Shown here: positions 1-9,058 of the stretch, piece after piece
Layout: the number at the start of each line of letters is the position of its first letter
Position numbering within the stretch: position 1 is the stretch's first letter
Source of the DNA: Streptococcus mitis subsp. hohhotensis
GTDB lineage: Bacteria; Bacillota; Bacilli; Lactobacillales; Streptococcaceae
DNA: 64,000 nucleotides
Direction: 5' to 3'
Assembly: GCF_000722775.1 (NCBI RefSeq)
Contig: NZ_JPFZ01000009.1
Location: 558,001-622,000, forward strand
Translations under genes and position numbers: made by a program
The notes under the pieces: generated by a model
What the model was told of the DNA's origin: nothing
Seen by the model: only the letters and a program-made list of their open reading frames with translations
Databases searched by the model: none

Positions 1-8
1 AGTAAACA

Positions 9-926
9 ATGTCTAAGAAATTAACATTTCAAGAAATTATTTTGACTTTGCAACAATTTTGGAATGACCAAGGTTGTATGCTTATGCAGGCTTATGATAA
101 TGAAAAAGGTGCGGGAACCATGAGTCCTTACACTTTCCTTCGTGCTATCGGACCTGAGCCATGGAATGCAGCGTATGTGGAGCCATCACGTCGTCCTGCT
201 GACGGTCGTTACGGGGAAAACCCTAACCGTCTCTACCAACACCACCAATTCCAAGTGGTCATGAAGCCATCTCCATCAAATATCCAAGAGCTTTACCTTG
301 AGTCTTTGGAAAAATTGGGAATCAATCCTTTGGAGCACGATATTCGTTTCGTTGAGGACAACTGGGAAAACCCCTCAACTGGTTCAGCTGGTCTTGGTTG
401 GGAAGTTTGGCTTGACGGGATGGAAATCACTCAGTTCACTTATTTCCAACAAGTCGGTGGATTGGCAACTGGCCCTGTGACTGCGGAAGTTACCTATGGT
501 TTGGAGCGTTTGGCCTCTTATATTCAAGAAGTAGACTCTGTCTATGATATCGAGTGGGCTGATGGTGTAAAATACGGAGAAATCTTTATCCAGCCTGAGT
601 ATGAGCACTCAAAATATTCGTTTGAAATTTCGGACCAAGAAATGTTGCTGGAAAACTTTGATAAGTTTGAAAAAGAAGCTGGTCGTGCCTTGGAAGAAGG
701 CTTGGTTCACCCTGCCTATGACTATGTTCTCAAATGTTCACATACCTTTAACCTGCTTGATGCGCGTGGTGCTGTATCTGTAACAGAGCGCGCAGGCTAT
801 ATCGCTCGTATCCGTAACTTGGCCCGTGTTGTAGCCAAAACCTTTGTCGCAGAACGTAAACGCCTAGGCTACCCACTTTTGGATGAAGCAACACGAGCTA
901 AACTTTTAGCAGAAGACGCAGAATAG
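9..926 (+). CDS. glyQ: Glycyl-tRNA synthetase alpha subunit
   Basis: Catalytic subunit of the bacterial alpha2beta2 glycyl-tRNA synthetase, which charges tRNA-Gly with glycine in the cytoplasm. The 305-residue product has the family's usual length and opening ([15 protein letters not shown]), the [20 protein letters not shown] block and the GLERL block of the class II catalytic core. The ATG lies 8 bases into the window, so the promoter and any leader (a T-box is usual in this family) are outside. glyS follows after an unusually structured spacer. The identification is secure. Confidence 0.98.
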   Translation: MSKKLTFQEIILTLQQFWNDQGCMLMQAYDNEKGAGTMSPYTFLRAIGPEPWNAAYVEPSRRPADGRYGENPNRLYQHHQFQVVMKPSPSNIQELYLESLEKLGINPLEHDIRFVEDNWENPSTGSAGLGWEVWLDGMEITQFTYFQQVGGLATGPVTAEVTYGLERLASYIQEVDSVYDIEWADGVKYGEIFIQPEYEHSKYSFEISDQEMLLENFDKFEKEAGRALEEGLVHPAYDYVLKCSHTFNLLDARGAVSVTERAGYIARIRNLARVVAKTFVAERKRLGYPLLDEATRAKLLAEDAE

Positions 927-940
927 TGAGTAATACTGTG

Positions 941-1152
941 CTCTAAAATCGTTAGAGGCAAGTCGAAGACTTGCTAGAGGGATATGCACCGCCGTACTGT
1001 TATGTGGGGATTTTTGAATCCTTGGGTTCAAAAATCAGTCAGCTAAATCCACTTTGATGAGACTGTTGGAAATCTTGATTAATTTAGCATTAGATTTCCA
1101 TACAGACTCACAAAGTTGGTTAGCTACGTCCCCAGTACCTAAGATGCATATC
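941..1152 (+). ncRNA. Highly structured element between glyQ and glyS (unassigned)
   Basis: This stretch folds into nested helices visible by eye. Two small hairpins come first: CTCTAA/TTAGAG (941-957) and GCAAGTC-gaa-GACTTGC (958-974). A closed multibranch structure follows. GATATGCA (981-988) pairs with TGCATATC (1145-1152), GTACTG (994-999) with CAGTAC (1133-1138), and GGGGA (1006-1010) with TCCCC ending at 1133. TTTTTGAA/TTCAAAAA forms a hairpin (1011-1034). AGCTAA (1041-1046) pairs with TTAGCT (1120-1125), enclosing a long arm, 1053-1074 with 1093-1114, that ends in perfect GGAAATC/GATTTCC. No ORF or terminator tail is seen. It could be a processed or regulatory RNA in the glyQS message, or a mobile repeat. 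Folding is read from sequence; function is unknown. Confidence 0.6.
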
Positions 1153-1185
1153 AAAAAAGATTGAAGAAAATGTAAAGGAAAAAAC

Positions 1186-3222
1186 ATGACAAAAAACTTA
1201 TTAGTAGAACTCGGTCTTGAAGAATTACCAGCCTATGTTGTCACACCAAGTGAAAAACAACTAGGCGAAAAAATGGCAGCTTTCCTCAAGGAAAACCGCC
1301 TGTCTTTTGAAGCCGTTCAAACCTTCTCAACACCACGTCGTTTGGCTGTTCGTGTGACTGGTCTAGCAGACAAACAGGCTGATTTGACTGAAGATTTCAA
1401 GGGTCCAGCAAAGAAAATTGCCTTGGATAGTGATGGGAACTTCACCAAAGCAGCTCAAGGCTTCGTCCGTGGAAAAGGCTTGACTGTTGAAGATATCGAA
1501 TTCCGTGAAATCAAGGGTGAAGAATATGTCTATGTCACTAAGGAAGAAATTGGTCAAGCAGTTGAAGCAATTGTTCCAGGTGTTGTAGATGTTTTGAAGT
1601 CATTGACTTTCCCTGTCAGCATGCACTGGGCTGGAAATAGCTTTGAATACATTCGTCCTGTTCACACATTAACTGTTCTTTTAGATGAAGAAGAGTTTGA
1701 TTTGGATTTCCTTGATATAAAGGGAGGTCGTGTGAGCCGTGGTCATCGTTTCTTGGGGAAAGAAACCAAGATTCAGTCAGCATTGAGCTATGAAGAAGAC
1801 CTTCGTAAGCAGTTTGTAATCGCAGATCCACGTGAACGTGAGCAAATGATTGTTGACCAAATCAAAGCAATCGAAGCTGAACATGGTGTACGTATCGAAA
1901 TTGATGCTGATTTGCTTAATGAAGTCTTGAACTTGGTTGAATACCCAACTGCCTTTATGGGAAGTTTTGATGCCAAATACCTTGAGGTTCCAGAAGAAGT
2001 TTTGGTGACTTCGATGACGGAACACCAACGGTACTTTGTTGTCCGTGATCAAGATGGTAAGCTCTTACCAAACTTCATTTCTGTTCGTAACGGAAACGCA
2101 GAGCATTTGGAAAATGTCATCAAAGGAAATGAAAAAGTTTTGGTAGCTCGTTTGGAAGATGGTGAATTCTTCTGGCGTGAAGATCAAAAATTGGTCATTT
2201 CAGATCTTGTTGAAAAATTAAACAATGTGACTTTCCATGAGAAAATTGGTTCCCTTCGTGAACACATGATTCGTACTGGTCAGATTGCTATTCTCTTGGC
2301 AGAAAAAGCAGGCTTGTCAGCGGATGAAACGATTGACCTAGCACGTGCAGCAGCCATTTACAAGTTTGACTTGTTGACAGGTATGGTTGGCGAATTTGAC
2401 GAGCTCCAAGGAATTATGGGTGAGAAATATGCCCTTCTTGCTGGGGAAACTCCAGCAGTGGCAGCTGCTATTCGTGAACACTACATGCCTACATCAGCTG
2501 AAGGAGAACTTCCAGAGAGCAAGGTTGGAGCCATTCTAGCTATTGCAGACAAATTGGATACGATTTTGAGTTTCTTCTCAGTAGGCTTGATTCCATCAGG
2601 TTCTAATGACCCTTATGCCCTTCGTCGTGCGACGCAAGGTGTGGTTCGTATCTTGGATGCCTTTGGTTGGCACATTGCTATGGATGAGTTGATTGATAGC
2701 CTTTATGCTTTGACATTTGACAGCTTGACTTATGAAAATAAAGCAGAAGTTATGAACTTTATCAAGGCTCGTGTTGATAAGATGATGGGATCTACTCCAA
2801 AAGATATCAAGGAAGCCGTTCTTGCAGGTTCAAACTTTGTTGTGGCGGATATGTTGGAAGCAGCAAGTGCTCTCGTAGAAGCAAGCAAGGAAGAAGACTT
2901 CAAACCATCTGTTGAATCACTTTCTCGTGCCTTTAACTTGGCTGAGAAGGCAGAAGGAGTAGCTACAGTTGATTCAGCTCTCTTTGAGAATGAAGAAGAG
3001 AAAGCATTGGCAGAAGCTGTAGAATCACTCGTTTTGTCAGGGACTGCCAGTCAGCAATTGAAACAACTCTTTACTCTTAGCCCAGTCATTGATGCATTCT
3101 TTGAGAATACCATGGTTATGGATGAAAATGAAGCAATCCGTCAAAATCGTTTGGCAATCTTGTCGCAATTAACTCAAAAAGCAGCTAAACTTGCACGTTT
3201 TAACCAAATCAATACCAAATAA
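1186..3222 (+). CDS. glyS: Glycyl-tRNA synthetase beta subunit
   Basis: Beta subunit (678 residues) of the tetrameric glycyl-tRNA synthetase, needed for tRNA recognition and full activity with GlyQ. The N-terminus ([15 protein letters not shown]) and the [16 protein letters not shown] and [11 protein letters not shown] blocks are typical, with an HD-like middle ([10 protein letters not shown]) and a C-terminal anticodon-binding part. An AAAGGA-type ribosome site precedes ATG 1186. It lies 259 bp behind glyQ, so the two are probably one transcript through the structured spacer. Confidence 0.98.
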   Translation: MTKNLLVELGLEELPAYVVTPSEKQLGEKMAAFLKENRLSFEAVQTFSTPRRLAVRVTGLADKQADLTEDFKGPAKKIALDSDGNFTKAAQGFVRGKGLTVEDIEFREIKGEEYVYVTKEEIGQAVEAIVPGVVDVLKSLTFPVSMHWAGNSFEYIRPVHTLTVLLDEEEFDLDFLDIKGGRVSRGHRFLGKETKIQSALSYEEDLRKQFVIADPREREQMIVDQIKAIEAEHGVRIEIDADLLNEVLNLVEYPTAFMGSFDAKYLEVPEEVLVTSMTEHQRYFVVRDQDGKLLPNFISVRNGNAEHLENVIKGNEKVLVARLEDGEFFWREDQKLVISDLVEKLNNVTFHEKIGSLREHMIRTGQIAILLAEKAGLSADETIDLARAAAIYKFDLLTGMVGEFDELQGIMGEKYALLAGETPAVAAAIREHYMPTSAEGELPESKVGAILAIADKLDTILSFFSVGLIPSGSNDPYALRRATQGVVRILDAFGWHIAMDELIDSLYALTFDSLTYENKAEVMNFIKARVDKMMGSTPKDIKEAVLAGSNFVVADMLEAASALVEASKEEDFKPSVESLSRAFNLAEKAEGVATVDSALFENEEEKALAEAVESLVLSGTASQQLKQLFTLSPVIDAFFENTMVMDENEAIRQNRLAILSQLTQKAAKLARFNQINTK

Positions 3223-3264
3223 AATCTGTTAAACGGATTAAATCTTATCATAAAGGAGAGAAAC

Positions 3265-3521
3265 ATGGATCCTAAAAAAATTGATCGTATTAACGAGCTT
3301 GCCAAAAAGAAAAAACAGAAGGCTTGACCCCAGAAGAAAAAGTAGAACAAGCCAAACTACGTGAGGAGTACATCGAAGGTTATCGTCGCACTGTTCGTCA
3401 CCACATTGAAGGGATCAAAATTGTGGATGAAGAAGGAAACGATGTTACACCAGAAAAACTACGTCAAGTCCAACGTGAAAAAGGTTTACATGGCCGTAGT
3501 CTCGATGATCCAAATTCATAA
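3265..3521 (+). pseudogene. UPF0291/DUF896 (YnzC-like) gene with a frameshift
   Basis: Small cytoplasmic protein family of unknown function found behind glyS in related streptococci. ATG 3265 has a good site (AAAGGAGAG), but the frame ends at TGA 3325 after 20 codons. The rest of the family sequence ([22 protein letters not shown] to [12 protein letters not shown]) continues in the -1 frame to 3521. Restoring one A in the six-A run at 3310-3315 would join the halves into about 85 residues. It is either a real inactivating indel in a homopolymer, a site of slippage, or a sequencing error. The downstream frame could start at TTG 3324, but no ribosome site supports that. Confidence 0.85.
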
Positions 3522-3591
3522 TAAGTATTCTTTCTTTTAAAAAAGATAGGTGAAATAATAATCACAAGACTATCATACATAAATGAGCTGC

Positions 3592-3665
3592 ACCTCAAAA
3601 GTTAGAGCTAGAAAATCTAACTTTTGAGGTGTTTTATTATGAAATTGAGTTATATAGTGAATTGA
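3592..3665 (+). mobile_element. IS3-family start remnant with 15-bp inverted repeat
   Basis: A perfect 15-bp inverted repeat (ACCTCAAAAGTTAGA 3592-3606 with its complement 3616-3630) sits just before ATG 3639. That ATG opens MKLSY, the usual first residues of IS150-type orfA transposases in streptococci, but the frame stops at 3665 after eight codons. Only the promoter-proximal tip of an IS3-family element seems to remain. The bases from about 3660 to 3836 show no gene and probably belong to other IS ends. Confidence 0.5.
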
Positions 3666-3836
3666 AATAAGATACGAACAAAAAGATTAGTGAATTCAAA
3701 TTAATTTCTATATAGGTTTTAGAATTAGTTGTGTACTATTCTAGATTCAATCTATTATAAATATATGCTTTAAAATGATGGCCTCTGAGTCTTCTATCGT
3801 CAAGAAAAATCATCAAATCCCTCGTATTATAGTCAT

Positions 3837-4661
3837 TTAGTTAAAAAAGCTCTCTAAATATTTGAAAATATTGGGAACTTCCCTTAATAAATCCGTCACT
3901 TTCTTTTTCAAGATAGCCCAAGCTTGCTCAATAGGATTCAAATTTGGGGAATAAGGCTGTAGAGGTAAGAAAAAGTGTCTATCTTGGATGCACAGTTCAT
4001 CCAAGATATGCTTGGGATGAAAACTAGCATGACATGAGGTGTATTCAAAGCAGGCAAGAGCTGCATTTTGAACCACTCCACAAAGAAATCACTCATCATA
4101 CTTTCCTTGTAAATCATGGGAGCTATAAACTCTCCGTCTACTTGTCCTGCAACAATTGAAGTTCGCTCAAAACGCCGTCCGCTAATCTTTTCATAGACTT
4201 TCTCTCCTCTAGGAGCCCGTGCATAAGGACGATAGAAGTAGCTGTCTATTCCCGTTTCGTCAATATATACGACTGGTAAATCTTTAGATTATTCAAAATA
4301 TCAAGAAACTCAGTGACTTTCTCTGGATCTTGTTCCTTAAAGCTAGTCGTCCTTTTTTAAAGTGACCTTAATCTACTTTAAAGCTGCCCATACTGAAGGA
4401 ACAACACAATCAAAATGTGCCGCAATTTCCCGTAAAAAAGCGTCTGGATGAGCCTCTACAAAAGTTTTAATTCCTCTAAAGGAATCTTTCGCTTTTTGAC
4501 AACTCACTTTTTCCGCTCTAAGTGTCCTTGCTCACGTCTTTCTTTTCCCGCGTGAAGAGAGTTCTGCCGCCAACATCAAAAACTTTAGATGCCTCGACAT
4601 GGCTGTGTCCTTCTTTGATGTAATCTAATGCTCCTTGTTCAAAATCTCTACTATATGCCAT
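3837..4661 (-). pseudogene. IS630-family transposase, frameshifted remnant
   Basis: Reading leftward from ATG 4661 (MAYSRDFEQGALDYIKEG), the helix-turn-helix start of an IS630-type transposase can be followed. Pieces then appear in other frames: AHPDAFLREIAAHFD, VYIDETGIDSYFYRPYARAPRGE with the first catalytic Asp, PMIYKESMMSDFF, and LQPYSPNLNPIEQAWAILKKK with the last catalytic Glu, ending at 3837. Several stops and frameshifts (for example TAG near 4520) break it. A dead element is the clear reading. Confidence 0.85.
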
Positions 4662-4697
4662 AGCTTTATTACAAGATGCTTATTTTAAACTAAGAAA

Positions 4698-4862
4698 CTA
4701 TACCAGCCAATCTAAAACATTGTGAAGAGCTACAGTAGTTGTCCCAAATTTCTTCTGAATTTTCTTTGGTTTATTGCTATCTAGTGGACCATCTAGAATA
4801 CAACAAACGATAGACTTTTGGTAGACATCAATTCCACACCACGTTTCAATCATGACTTCCAT
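4698..4862 (-). pseudogene. IS110-family transposase N-terminal fragment
   Basis: A 54-codon frame (MEVMIETWCGIDVYQKSIVC...) shows the start of an IS110/IS116-type (DEDD) transposase, with the first catalytic Asp in CGIDVYQKS. It ends at TAG 4698, far short of the roughly 400 residues of the family. A second possible ATG lies at 4853. It lies just upstream, on the same strand, of the IS630 remnant, showing repeated insertion at this spot. Confidence 0.7.
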
Positions 4863-5064
4863 TATAAAAATCTCCTGTTAACTATTTGAACAATAGAACA
4901 AGAGGCTACTAGTAAGATATTTTCATGCTCAAGGCATATTCGAGTTATTTCATGATTCTTGTTCATCCAGTTTTTTGTACAGGCTAGGAAAAGCCCTATT
5001 AAACACCACTGATTGGTATTGTTCACCTTCATTATAGGCTAAACATCTTTTTCTGTCATGAGTT

Positions 5065-5092
5065 AGCAGGCTCTGCCTGCTTAGAGTTTTTT
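5065..5092 (+). terminator. Hairpin with T-run, plus strand
   Basis: AGCAGGC-tct-GCCTGCT (5065-5081) is followed by TTTTTT at 5087-5092. The T-run lies on the right, so it would stop rightward transcription from the IS region before it enters the opposing permease operon. Confidence 0.45.
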
Positions 5093-5110
5093 ATGAACTT
5101 GGTTTGCTTT

Positions 5111-5926
5111 TTAAAACACGCGATACACATAGGGATTCTCTGGTTTATCGACTTTGGTAAAGCTGTCGATTTCCAAGGTTGGAAGGTTTTGTTTGAGTTC
5201 TTTATGGTAGTGATTGAGCAGTTTTCCTTTGGCCGTAATCCAAGTGTTGTTTTCATACTGCCGGGTATTTCCCTTGGTCAGCAATCCATAGACACCAGAA
5301 TCTGCGATACAGTGGATAATGCCAAAGCGGAACAGAAATTGACTATTGGCATGACTGGGGTCGTTATAGACAAAGCCTGTAAACTGGATTGTCTTGCCCT
5401 CAAACTCATCTGGATAGTCGTAGATAGCCTCCATGACTTCCATATAGTTTTCATTAGTAATCTGAATACTATCTTGGGATAAGTATTTATCCGCCGCTGT
5501 TCGCATCTCCTTTTCATAGGCTGATTTTGAAAAATAAGAACTGGTATCTGGTTTCAAATATTGGCTTGTCGTCCCTTCACTTGTCTGAATGGCTTGATCC
5601 GTTCCTTCTGATAAGGGGAAATGATAGCCTTTGGCAGAAACGGTCTGAGAATCTAAGCTAACAGTTGGAAAAGTTAAACCGACGACAATTGGAATGACAA
5701 GAAGAGCAATACTAGTTCCTTTAGCTAATCGGCTATTCAGATGACTGTGGGTTTTGACTTGCTTCATCCAGATATACAATTGAACAATAGCCAAGATAAA
5801 GGAAAGCACCATGGAGATATAGGCAAGGTAGGAATAGTGCATGTTGATGTACTGGTTTAATTTGCCCGACAGATGGAGATAAATGGTCAATTCAAAATAG
5901 CCAGCTAAAACTAAAAATCGAATCAT
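5111..5926 (-). CDS. TIGR03943-type permease partner (membrane protein)
   Basis: Membrane protein of 271 residues. Its N-terminus has hydrophobic segments (about 1-20, 30-52 and 70-90) followed by a large soluble, probably extracytoplasmic domain (GKTIQFTGFVYND, FLFRFGIIHCIADSGVYG). This is the pattern of the TIGR03943/YcgQ family, which is almost always paired with a YraQ/DUF318 permease. The start overlaps the permease stop as ATGA (5923-5926), so translation is coupled. The substrate is unknown; metal or metalloid transport has been proposed for the family but nothing here proves it. Confidence 0.85.
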   Translation of the reverse strand: MIRFLVLAGYFELTIYLHLSGKLNQYINMHYSYLAYISMVLSFILAIVQLYIWMKQVKTHSHLNSRLAKGTSIALLVIPIVVGLTFPTVSLDSQTVSAKGYHFPLSEGTDQAIQTSEGTTSQYLKPDTSSYFSKSAYEKEMRTAADKYLSQDSIQITNENYMEVMEAIYDYPDEFEGKTIQFTGFVYNDPSHANSQFLFRFGIIHCIADSGVYGLLTKGNTRQYENNTWITAKGKLLNHYHKELKQNLPTLEIDSFTKVDKPENPYVYRVF

Positions 5927-6828
5927 AGGATGACTCCAATCAATAGAGAATAGACTAAGACAACGAGTGTCACAATCGTTATGAAGTGACTGATAAATCG
6001 TGCTTTCAAGTAATTTTTCATCATGAGAATATTTTTGATATCCAGCATTGGGCCAATGACGAGAAAGGCTAGAACTGGTGCCAAGCCGAAACTTGAGAGA
6101 AGAGAAGCTCCGATAAAGGCATCTGCCTCACTACAAAGCGAAAGAAGAAAGGCCAAAAGCATTAAGAGCAGGATGGCAAAAAGAGGGGTCGCACTGATAG
6201 AGGTCAGAATCCGTGTCGGAACATAGACCTGTATAACAGAGGCAAAAAGACAGCCAAATACTAAATAACGTCCCGTATCAAAAAACTCATCAATGGCTTG
6301 CACAAAGACCTGAAAAACTTTCTTTGCAGGTCTCAAGTGAGAAAAATCATGTTCATGACAGGCCAACCGATTTTCTTTTTGAATCGGTTCTTGCCAGAAA
6401 AATCCTAGAAAAATCCCAAGTATCGCAGCCACAACAATGGAACCCAGAGCTCGTAACAGAGCGACATGGAAGGAATTGCCAAAGGCAGAATAAGTCGCAA
6501 AGAGAACAATAGGATTGATGACAGGCGCTGTTACAAGAAAGGGAACAGCCGTGTAACTGGGGACCTTCTTTTCCAGAAAACGATTGATAATGGGGACAAT
6601 CCCACATTCGCAAGAAGGGAAAAGTATCCCAACGAAGGTCCCAAAAAAGATTCTCCCCCAACGATTTCGAGGGAGAAAATGATAAACCTTATCAGGTGTG
6701 ATATAAACCTCAATCAGTCCTGAAACAATACTTCCTATCAGAACGAAGGGTAGGGCTTCAATGATTATAGAGAGAAAAATAGCCCCAGTCTGAAGCACAC
6801 TAGACGGGAGTTGTTGGAAAGCAGTCAT
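5923..6828 (-). CDS. YraQ/DUF318-family permease
   Basis: Integral membrane permease of 301 residues with about eight hydrophobic segments. The family signature is seen in FPSCECGIVPIINRFLEKKVP (Cys-Glu-Cys in a membrane helix) and its second-half counterpart LCSEADAFIGASLLSSFG. The ATG directly follows the TAG of the 43-residue gene upstream and overlaps the TIGR03943 gene downstream, giving a three-gene operon. Probably exports or takes up a small ion or metabolite; the substrate cannot be inferred. Confidence 0.9.
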   Translation of the reverse strand: MTAFQQLPSSVLQTGAIFLSIIIEALPFVLIGSIVSGLIEVYITPDKVYHFLPRNRWGRIFFGTFVGILFPSCECGIVPIINRFLEKKVPSYTAVPFLVTAPVINPIVLFATYSAFGNSFHVALLRALGSIVVAAILGIFLGFFWQEPIQKENRLACHEHDFSHLRPAKKVFQVFVQAIDEFFDTGRYLVFGCLFASVIQVYVPTRILTSISATPLFAILLLMLLAFLLSLCSEADAFIGASLLSSFGLAPVLAFLVIGPMLDIKNILMMKNYLKARFISHFITIVTLVVLVYSLLIGVIL

Positions 6829-6960
6829 CTAGTTTTTCTTTTCTGCTTTGGCTTTTTTCTCTTTGTCATCAGGGAAAGTGACTTGTTTCAAATCAGGGAG
6901 TTTCGCAAACTCTTCAAACATCTTGTCCAAGTCGTCTCGTTTTGTAAATTTTACAGCCAT
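6829..6960 (-). CDS. 43-residue conserved small protein (SPJ_0845-like)
   Basis: ATG 6960 has a strong site (CGAGGT) and a TATAAT box at 6991-6996, and opens MAVKFTKRDDLDKMFEEFAKLP. The product is highly charged with a Lys-rich tail ending in KKAKAEKKN and no membrane segment. The TAG (6831-6829) abuts the permease ATG without a gap. It resembles the short streptococcal proteins named SPJ_0845 family. Function unknown; the first-gene position suggests translational coupling to the permease. Confidence 0.8.
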   Translation of the reverse strand: MAVKFTKRDDLDKMFEEFAKLPDLKQVTFPDDKEKKAKAEKKN

Positions 6961-6990
6961 AGGTGTACCTCGATTCTAAATTCTACCTCT

Positions 6991-6996
6991 ATTATA
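6991..6996 (-). promoter_or_regulatory. -10 box of the permease operon
   Basis: TATAAT on the minus strand, about 30 bases before ATG 6960. Confidence 0.65.
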
Positions 6997-7091
6997 CTAT
7001 TATTTTAAGGAAAAGGGAAAAGTTAAAATTGAGTATCTAACGAATAATAGAGCTTGATATATCCTGATTAAGTCTGGTAGATTGAGAAAGT

Positions 7092-7120
7092 TTGACAAAA
7101 AAAGTAGATAGTGCTAGAAT
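7092..7120 (+). promoter_or_regulatory. Near-consensus promoter of the small RNA gene
   Basis: TTGACA (7092-7097), a 17-base spacer and TAGAAT (7115-7120). It is the best -35/-10 pair noticed in the window and has no ORF near enough to be its target. The start point should be about 7126. Confidence 0.85.
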
Positions 7121-7125
7121 AACGT

Positions 7126-7251
7126 TAACGGAAGACATTTGAGGGCAGAAAGGTTCCTGCCGCACCTTGAAAAAGGTATCTGAGATGCTGGGTACACCGA
7201 CCAGCCAAATGTCTGTTATTTCAAAGGAGGGGCTTAAATGCTCCTTTTTTG
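7126..7251 (+). ncRNA. Free-standing structured small RNA, family not recognised
   Basis: About 125 nt between a near-consensus promoter and an intrinsic terminator. A closing stem AGACATTTG (7133-7141) / CAAATGTCT (7206-7214) holds three hairpins: GGCAG/CTGCC (7144-7161), ACCTT/AAGGT (7064-offset positions 7164-7177 in window numbering) and GCTGG/CCAGC (7187-7205). The result is a cloverleaf-like four-way junction. The terminator AAAGGAG...CTCCTTT plus T-run lies at 7223-7251. It lacks tRNA signatures, the single long hairpin and GGAA/GGAAG domain of SRP RNA, and the conserved cores of the riboswitch classes I know. It may be a trans-acting sRNA or an orphan riboswitch-terminator. The next gene starts over 300 bases away. 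Confidence 0.75.
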
Positions 7252-7279
7252 TTTGAAAATTTCAAAAAAGATTATCCCC

Positions 7280-7310
7280 ACCGCAGGCTCAGGCTTGCGG
7301 TTTTTTATTT
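7280..7310 (+). terminator. Second terminator behind the small RNA
   Basis: ACCGCAGGC-tcag-GCTTGCGGT followed by TTTTTTATTT. With the terminator at 7223-7251 it makes a tandem stop, or a longer alternative end for the RNA. No gene is seen from here to 7568. Confidence 0.7.
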
Positions 7311-7568
7311 GCACTGAAAATTGATTCGTTAACTTCAACAAATAGCTTTATAAAGCGTTTTGTCAAAAATAAAAACAGTGCAATTAATCACTGATCCTTT
7401 TGTAAACTATTAGAATTAAATTGCAACCTTCTCAATGATACGGGCAAAGATAATTATGAAAATAAACTATCAACAAGCAACGGCAAGCATTTGTAAACAT
7501 CAAATTTTTTGTGCTTTTATTAAAATAAAAAGAAAATCATTAGCAGAAAATTATGGGAGGTAGTCAAA

Positions 7569-8957
7569 TTGACTTACTCAATTAGTGTTGTTTTGTTACA
7601 ACAAGGAGACAGAAATAGTTTATTAGAGTCTTTGTCAATAGTGGAAAGACAAACATTAAAAGATATAGAGGTTATTATTGTAAATCAATCTACAGAGGAA
7701 ATAGTTTCCATTAGCCAACAGATGGATCTATCATTTAATATTAAGATTATAGATGAGAATTCTTTTGCTGAGTTGTCTGATATGATTACAGGAGATTATA
7801 TTACGTTTCTATCTTCAAATGATTCATTATTTGATTGGACATTTGAAAAGATGTATCATGCGATAAGATTATCCGATTCTGATGTGGTTCTTGGTAATTT
7901 TGCTGATTTGGTTGATGGAGTATTTTACTTTTATCCTTGGGGGGATAATTGGTTAACAGAAAACTTAACGAACTATCAAGTTTTACAAAAGATGGATGAT
8001 ACAGATCATCGAATTAGAAAACAATATTGCTCATTATTCGGAAAATTATTCAATAGTAAGCTTTTACGAAAAATAAATCAATTTGATAAAAACAACCTTA
8101 TTTGGAGACTTTATATTCACTCTAAAACTGCAACCTATATTAATTTCCCGACATATATCTATAAACCTGTTGTAGATGCTAAACCTCTAAAAGACTCCTA
8201 CAAAATCATATTAGAAAATTATGAAAATAGAATCAAAGATTGCTCTGTCTTAGAAAACTATGATATAGAAAGAGCGAAAAAACAGTATATTCAAGAATTA
8301 GCAAATTTTAGTGCTTGGTTAAAAAATGATGGTGAACATTTAGATTCTGAAATTGTTTATCATAAGTTGATAGCTGCAGAGAAAGGAATTTTCCCTTTTC
8401 TTGACCTTGATAGATTAGATTTTACGATTATAAGTAATAATTGTGTTGGAGGATTAATTTATAAACAACTTGGTTTTCAATATAGAACACCTTTTGTTGG
8501 TTTATTTATTCTTCCTGATGATTATTATAAACTTACAAAGGACTTTCGTTATTATATGGAACAAGAACTTGTTTTCGAAGAGGAACTTATTTCACCGAGC
8601 TGGACTCATGAAGTTTATCCTTTAGGGCACTTAGGAGATATAGATATTCACTTTTTACATTATTCTAGTATTGAAGAAGCACGGACTAAGTGGGAAAAAA
8701 GAAAAAAACGCATAAATTGGGATAATCTATATTTTAAATTTGACAATAAAGATTCAGCTAGTGAAGAAATTCTAAGTAAGATGGATAATCTTCCCTATTC
8801 TAACAAATTAATTTTAGTCAATCGTCCATATAAAAATTTGAAAAGTCAATGTGTTATTCCAGGTCAGGAACATCTTTCAGAACTAGCTATTATGCCAGAT
8901 CCATTAAATACTTTTGATGTTATGGATTGGTTAAAAAAAGGCGGCAATGCTATATAA
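7569..8957 (+). CDS. GT-A (family 2-like) glycosyltransferase-like protein, atypical
   Basis: Cytoplasmic 462-residue protein. Residues 1 to about 110 follow a GT2 fold: ISVVLLQQGDRNSLLESLSIV, IEVIIVNQST, and GDYITFLSSNDSLFDWTFEKM. The place where active GT2 enzymes carry the metal-binding FLDSDD motif reads FLSSND, so catalysis by the usual DXD mechanism is doubtful. The C-terminal 250 residues are not recognised. Start is TTG 7569 behind GGGAGG at 7556-7560. Its base composition is clearly more AT-rich than its neighbours, and it has no partner genes, which suggests acquisition. It could be a regulatory or inactive paralogue. Confidence 0.65.
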   Translation: MTYSISVVLLQQGDRNSLLESLSIVERQTLKDIEVIIVNQSTEEIVSISQQMDLSFNIKIIDENSFAELSDMITGDYITFLSSNDSLFDWTFEKMYHAIRLSDSDVVLGNFADLVDGVFYFYPWGDNWLTENLTNYQVLQKMDDTDHRIRKQYCSLFGKLFNSKLLRKINQFDKNNLIWRLYIHSKTATYINFPTYIYKPVVDAKPLKDSYKIILENYENRIKDCSVLENYDIERAKKQYIQELANFSAWLKNDGEHLDSEIVYHKLIAAEKGIFPFLDLDRLDFTIISNNCVGGLIYKQLGFQYRTPFVGLFILPDDYYKLTKDFRYYMEQELVFEEELISPSWTHEVYPLGHLGDIDIHFLHYSSIEEARTKWEKRKKRINWDNLYFKFDNKDSASEEILSKMDNLPYSNKLILVNRPYKNLKSQCVIPGQEHLSELAIMPDPLNTFDVMDWLKKGGNAI

Positions 8958-9058
8958 ATAATACGTTATTTGTACCATAGAATATTAAGATGAAGCAAAT
9001 TTATTCTCCACATATTGTTTTTAAATACTGTAAGAGATAATTTGAAACGTTTAGCTTA

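Noticed and set aside
4871-5056. Possible gene between the IS110 fragment and the permease operon
   Set aside because: No frame longer than a few tens of codons and no ribosome site; best read as IS end sequence.
7126-7251. SRP (4.5S) RNA, TPP or T-box identity for the small RNA
   Set aside because: Three hairpins around a junction, not one long hairpin; no GGAA/GGAAG SRP core; the CTGAGA match to TPP lacks the second half of that core; no GGTGG-type T-box bulge or tRNA synthetase gene downstream.
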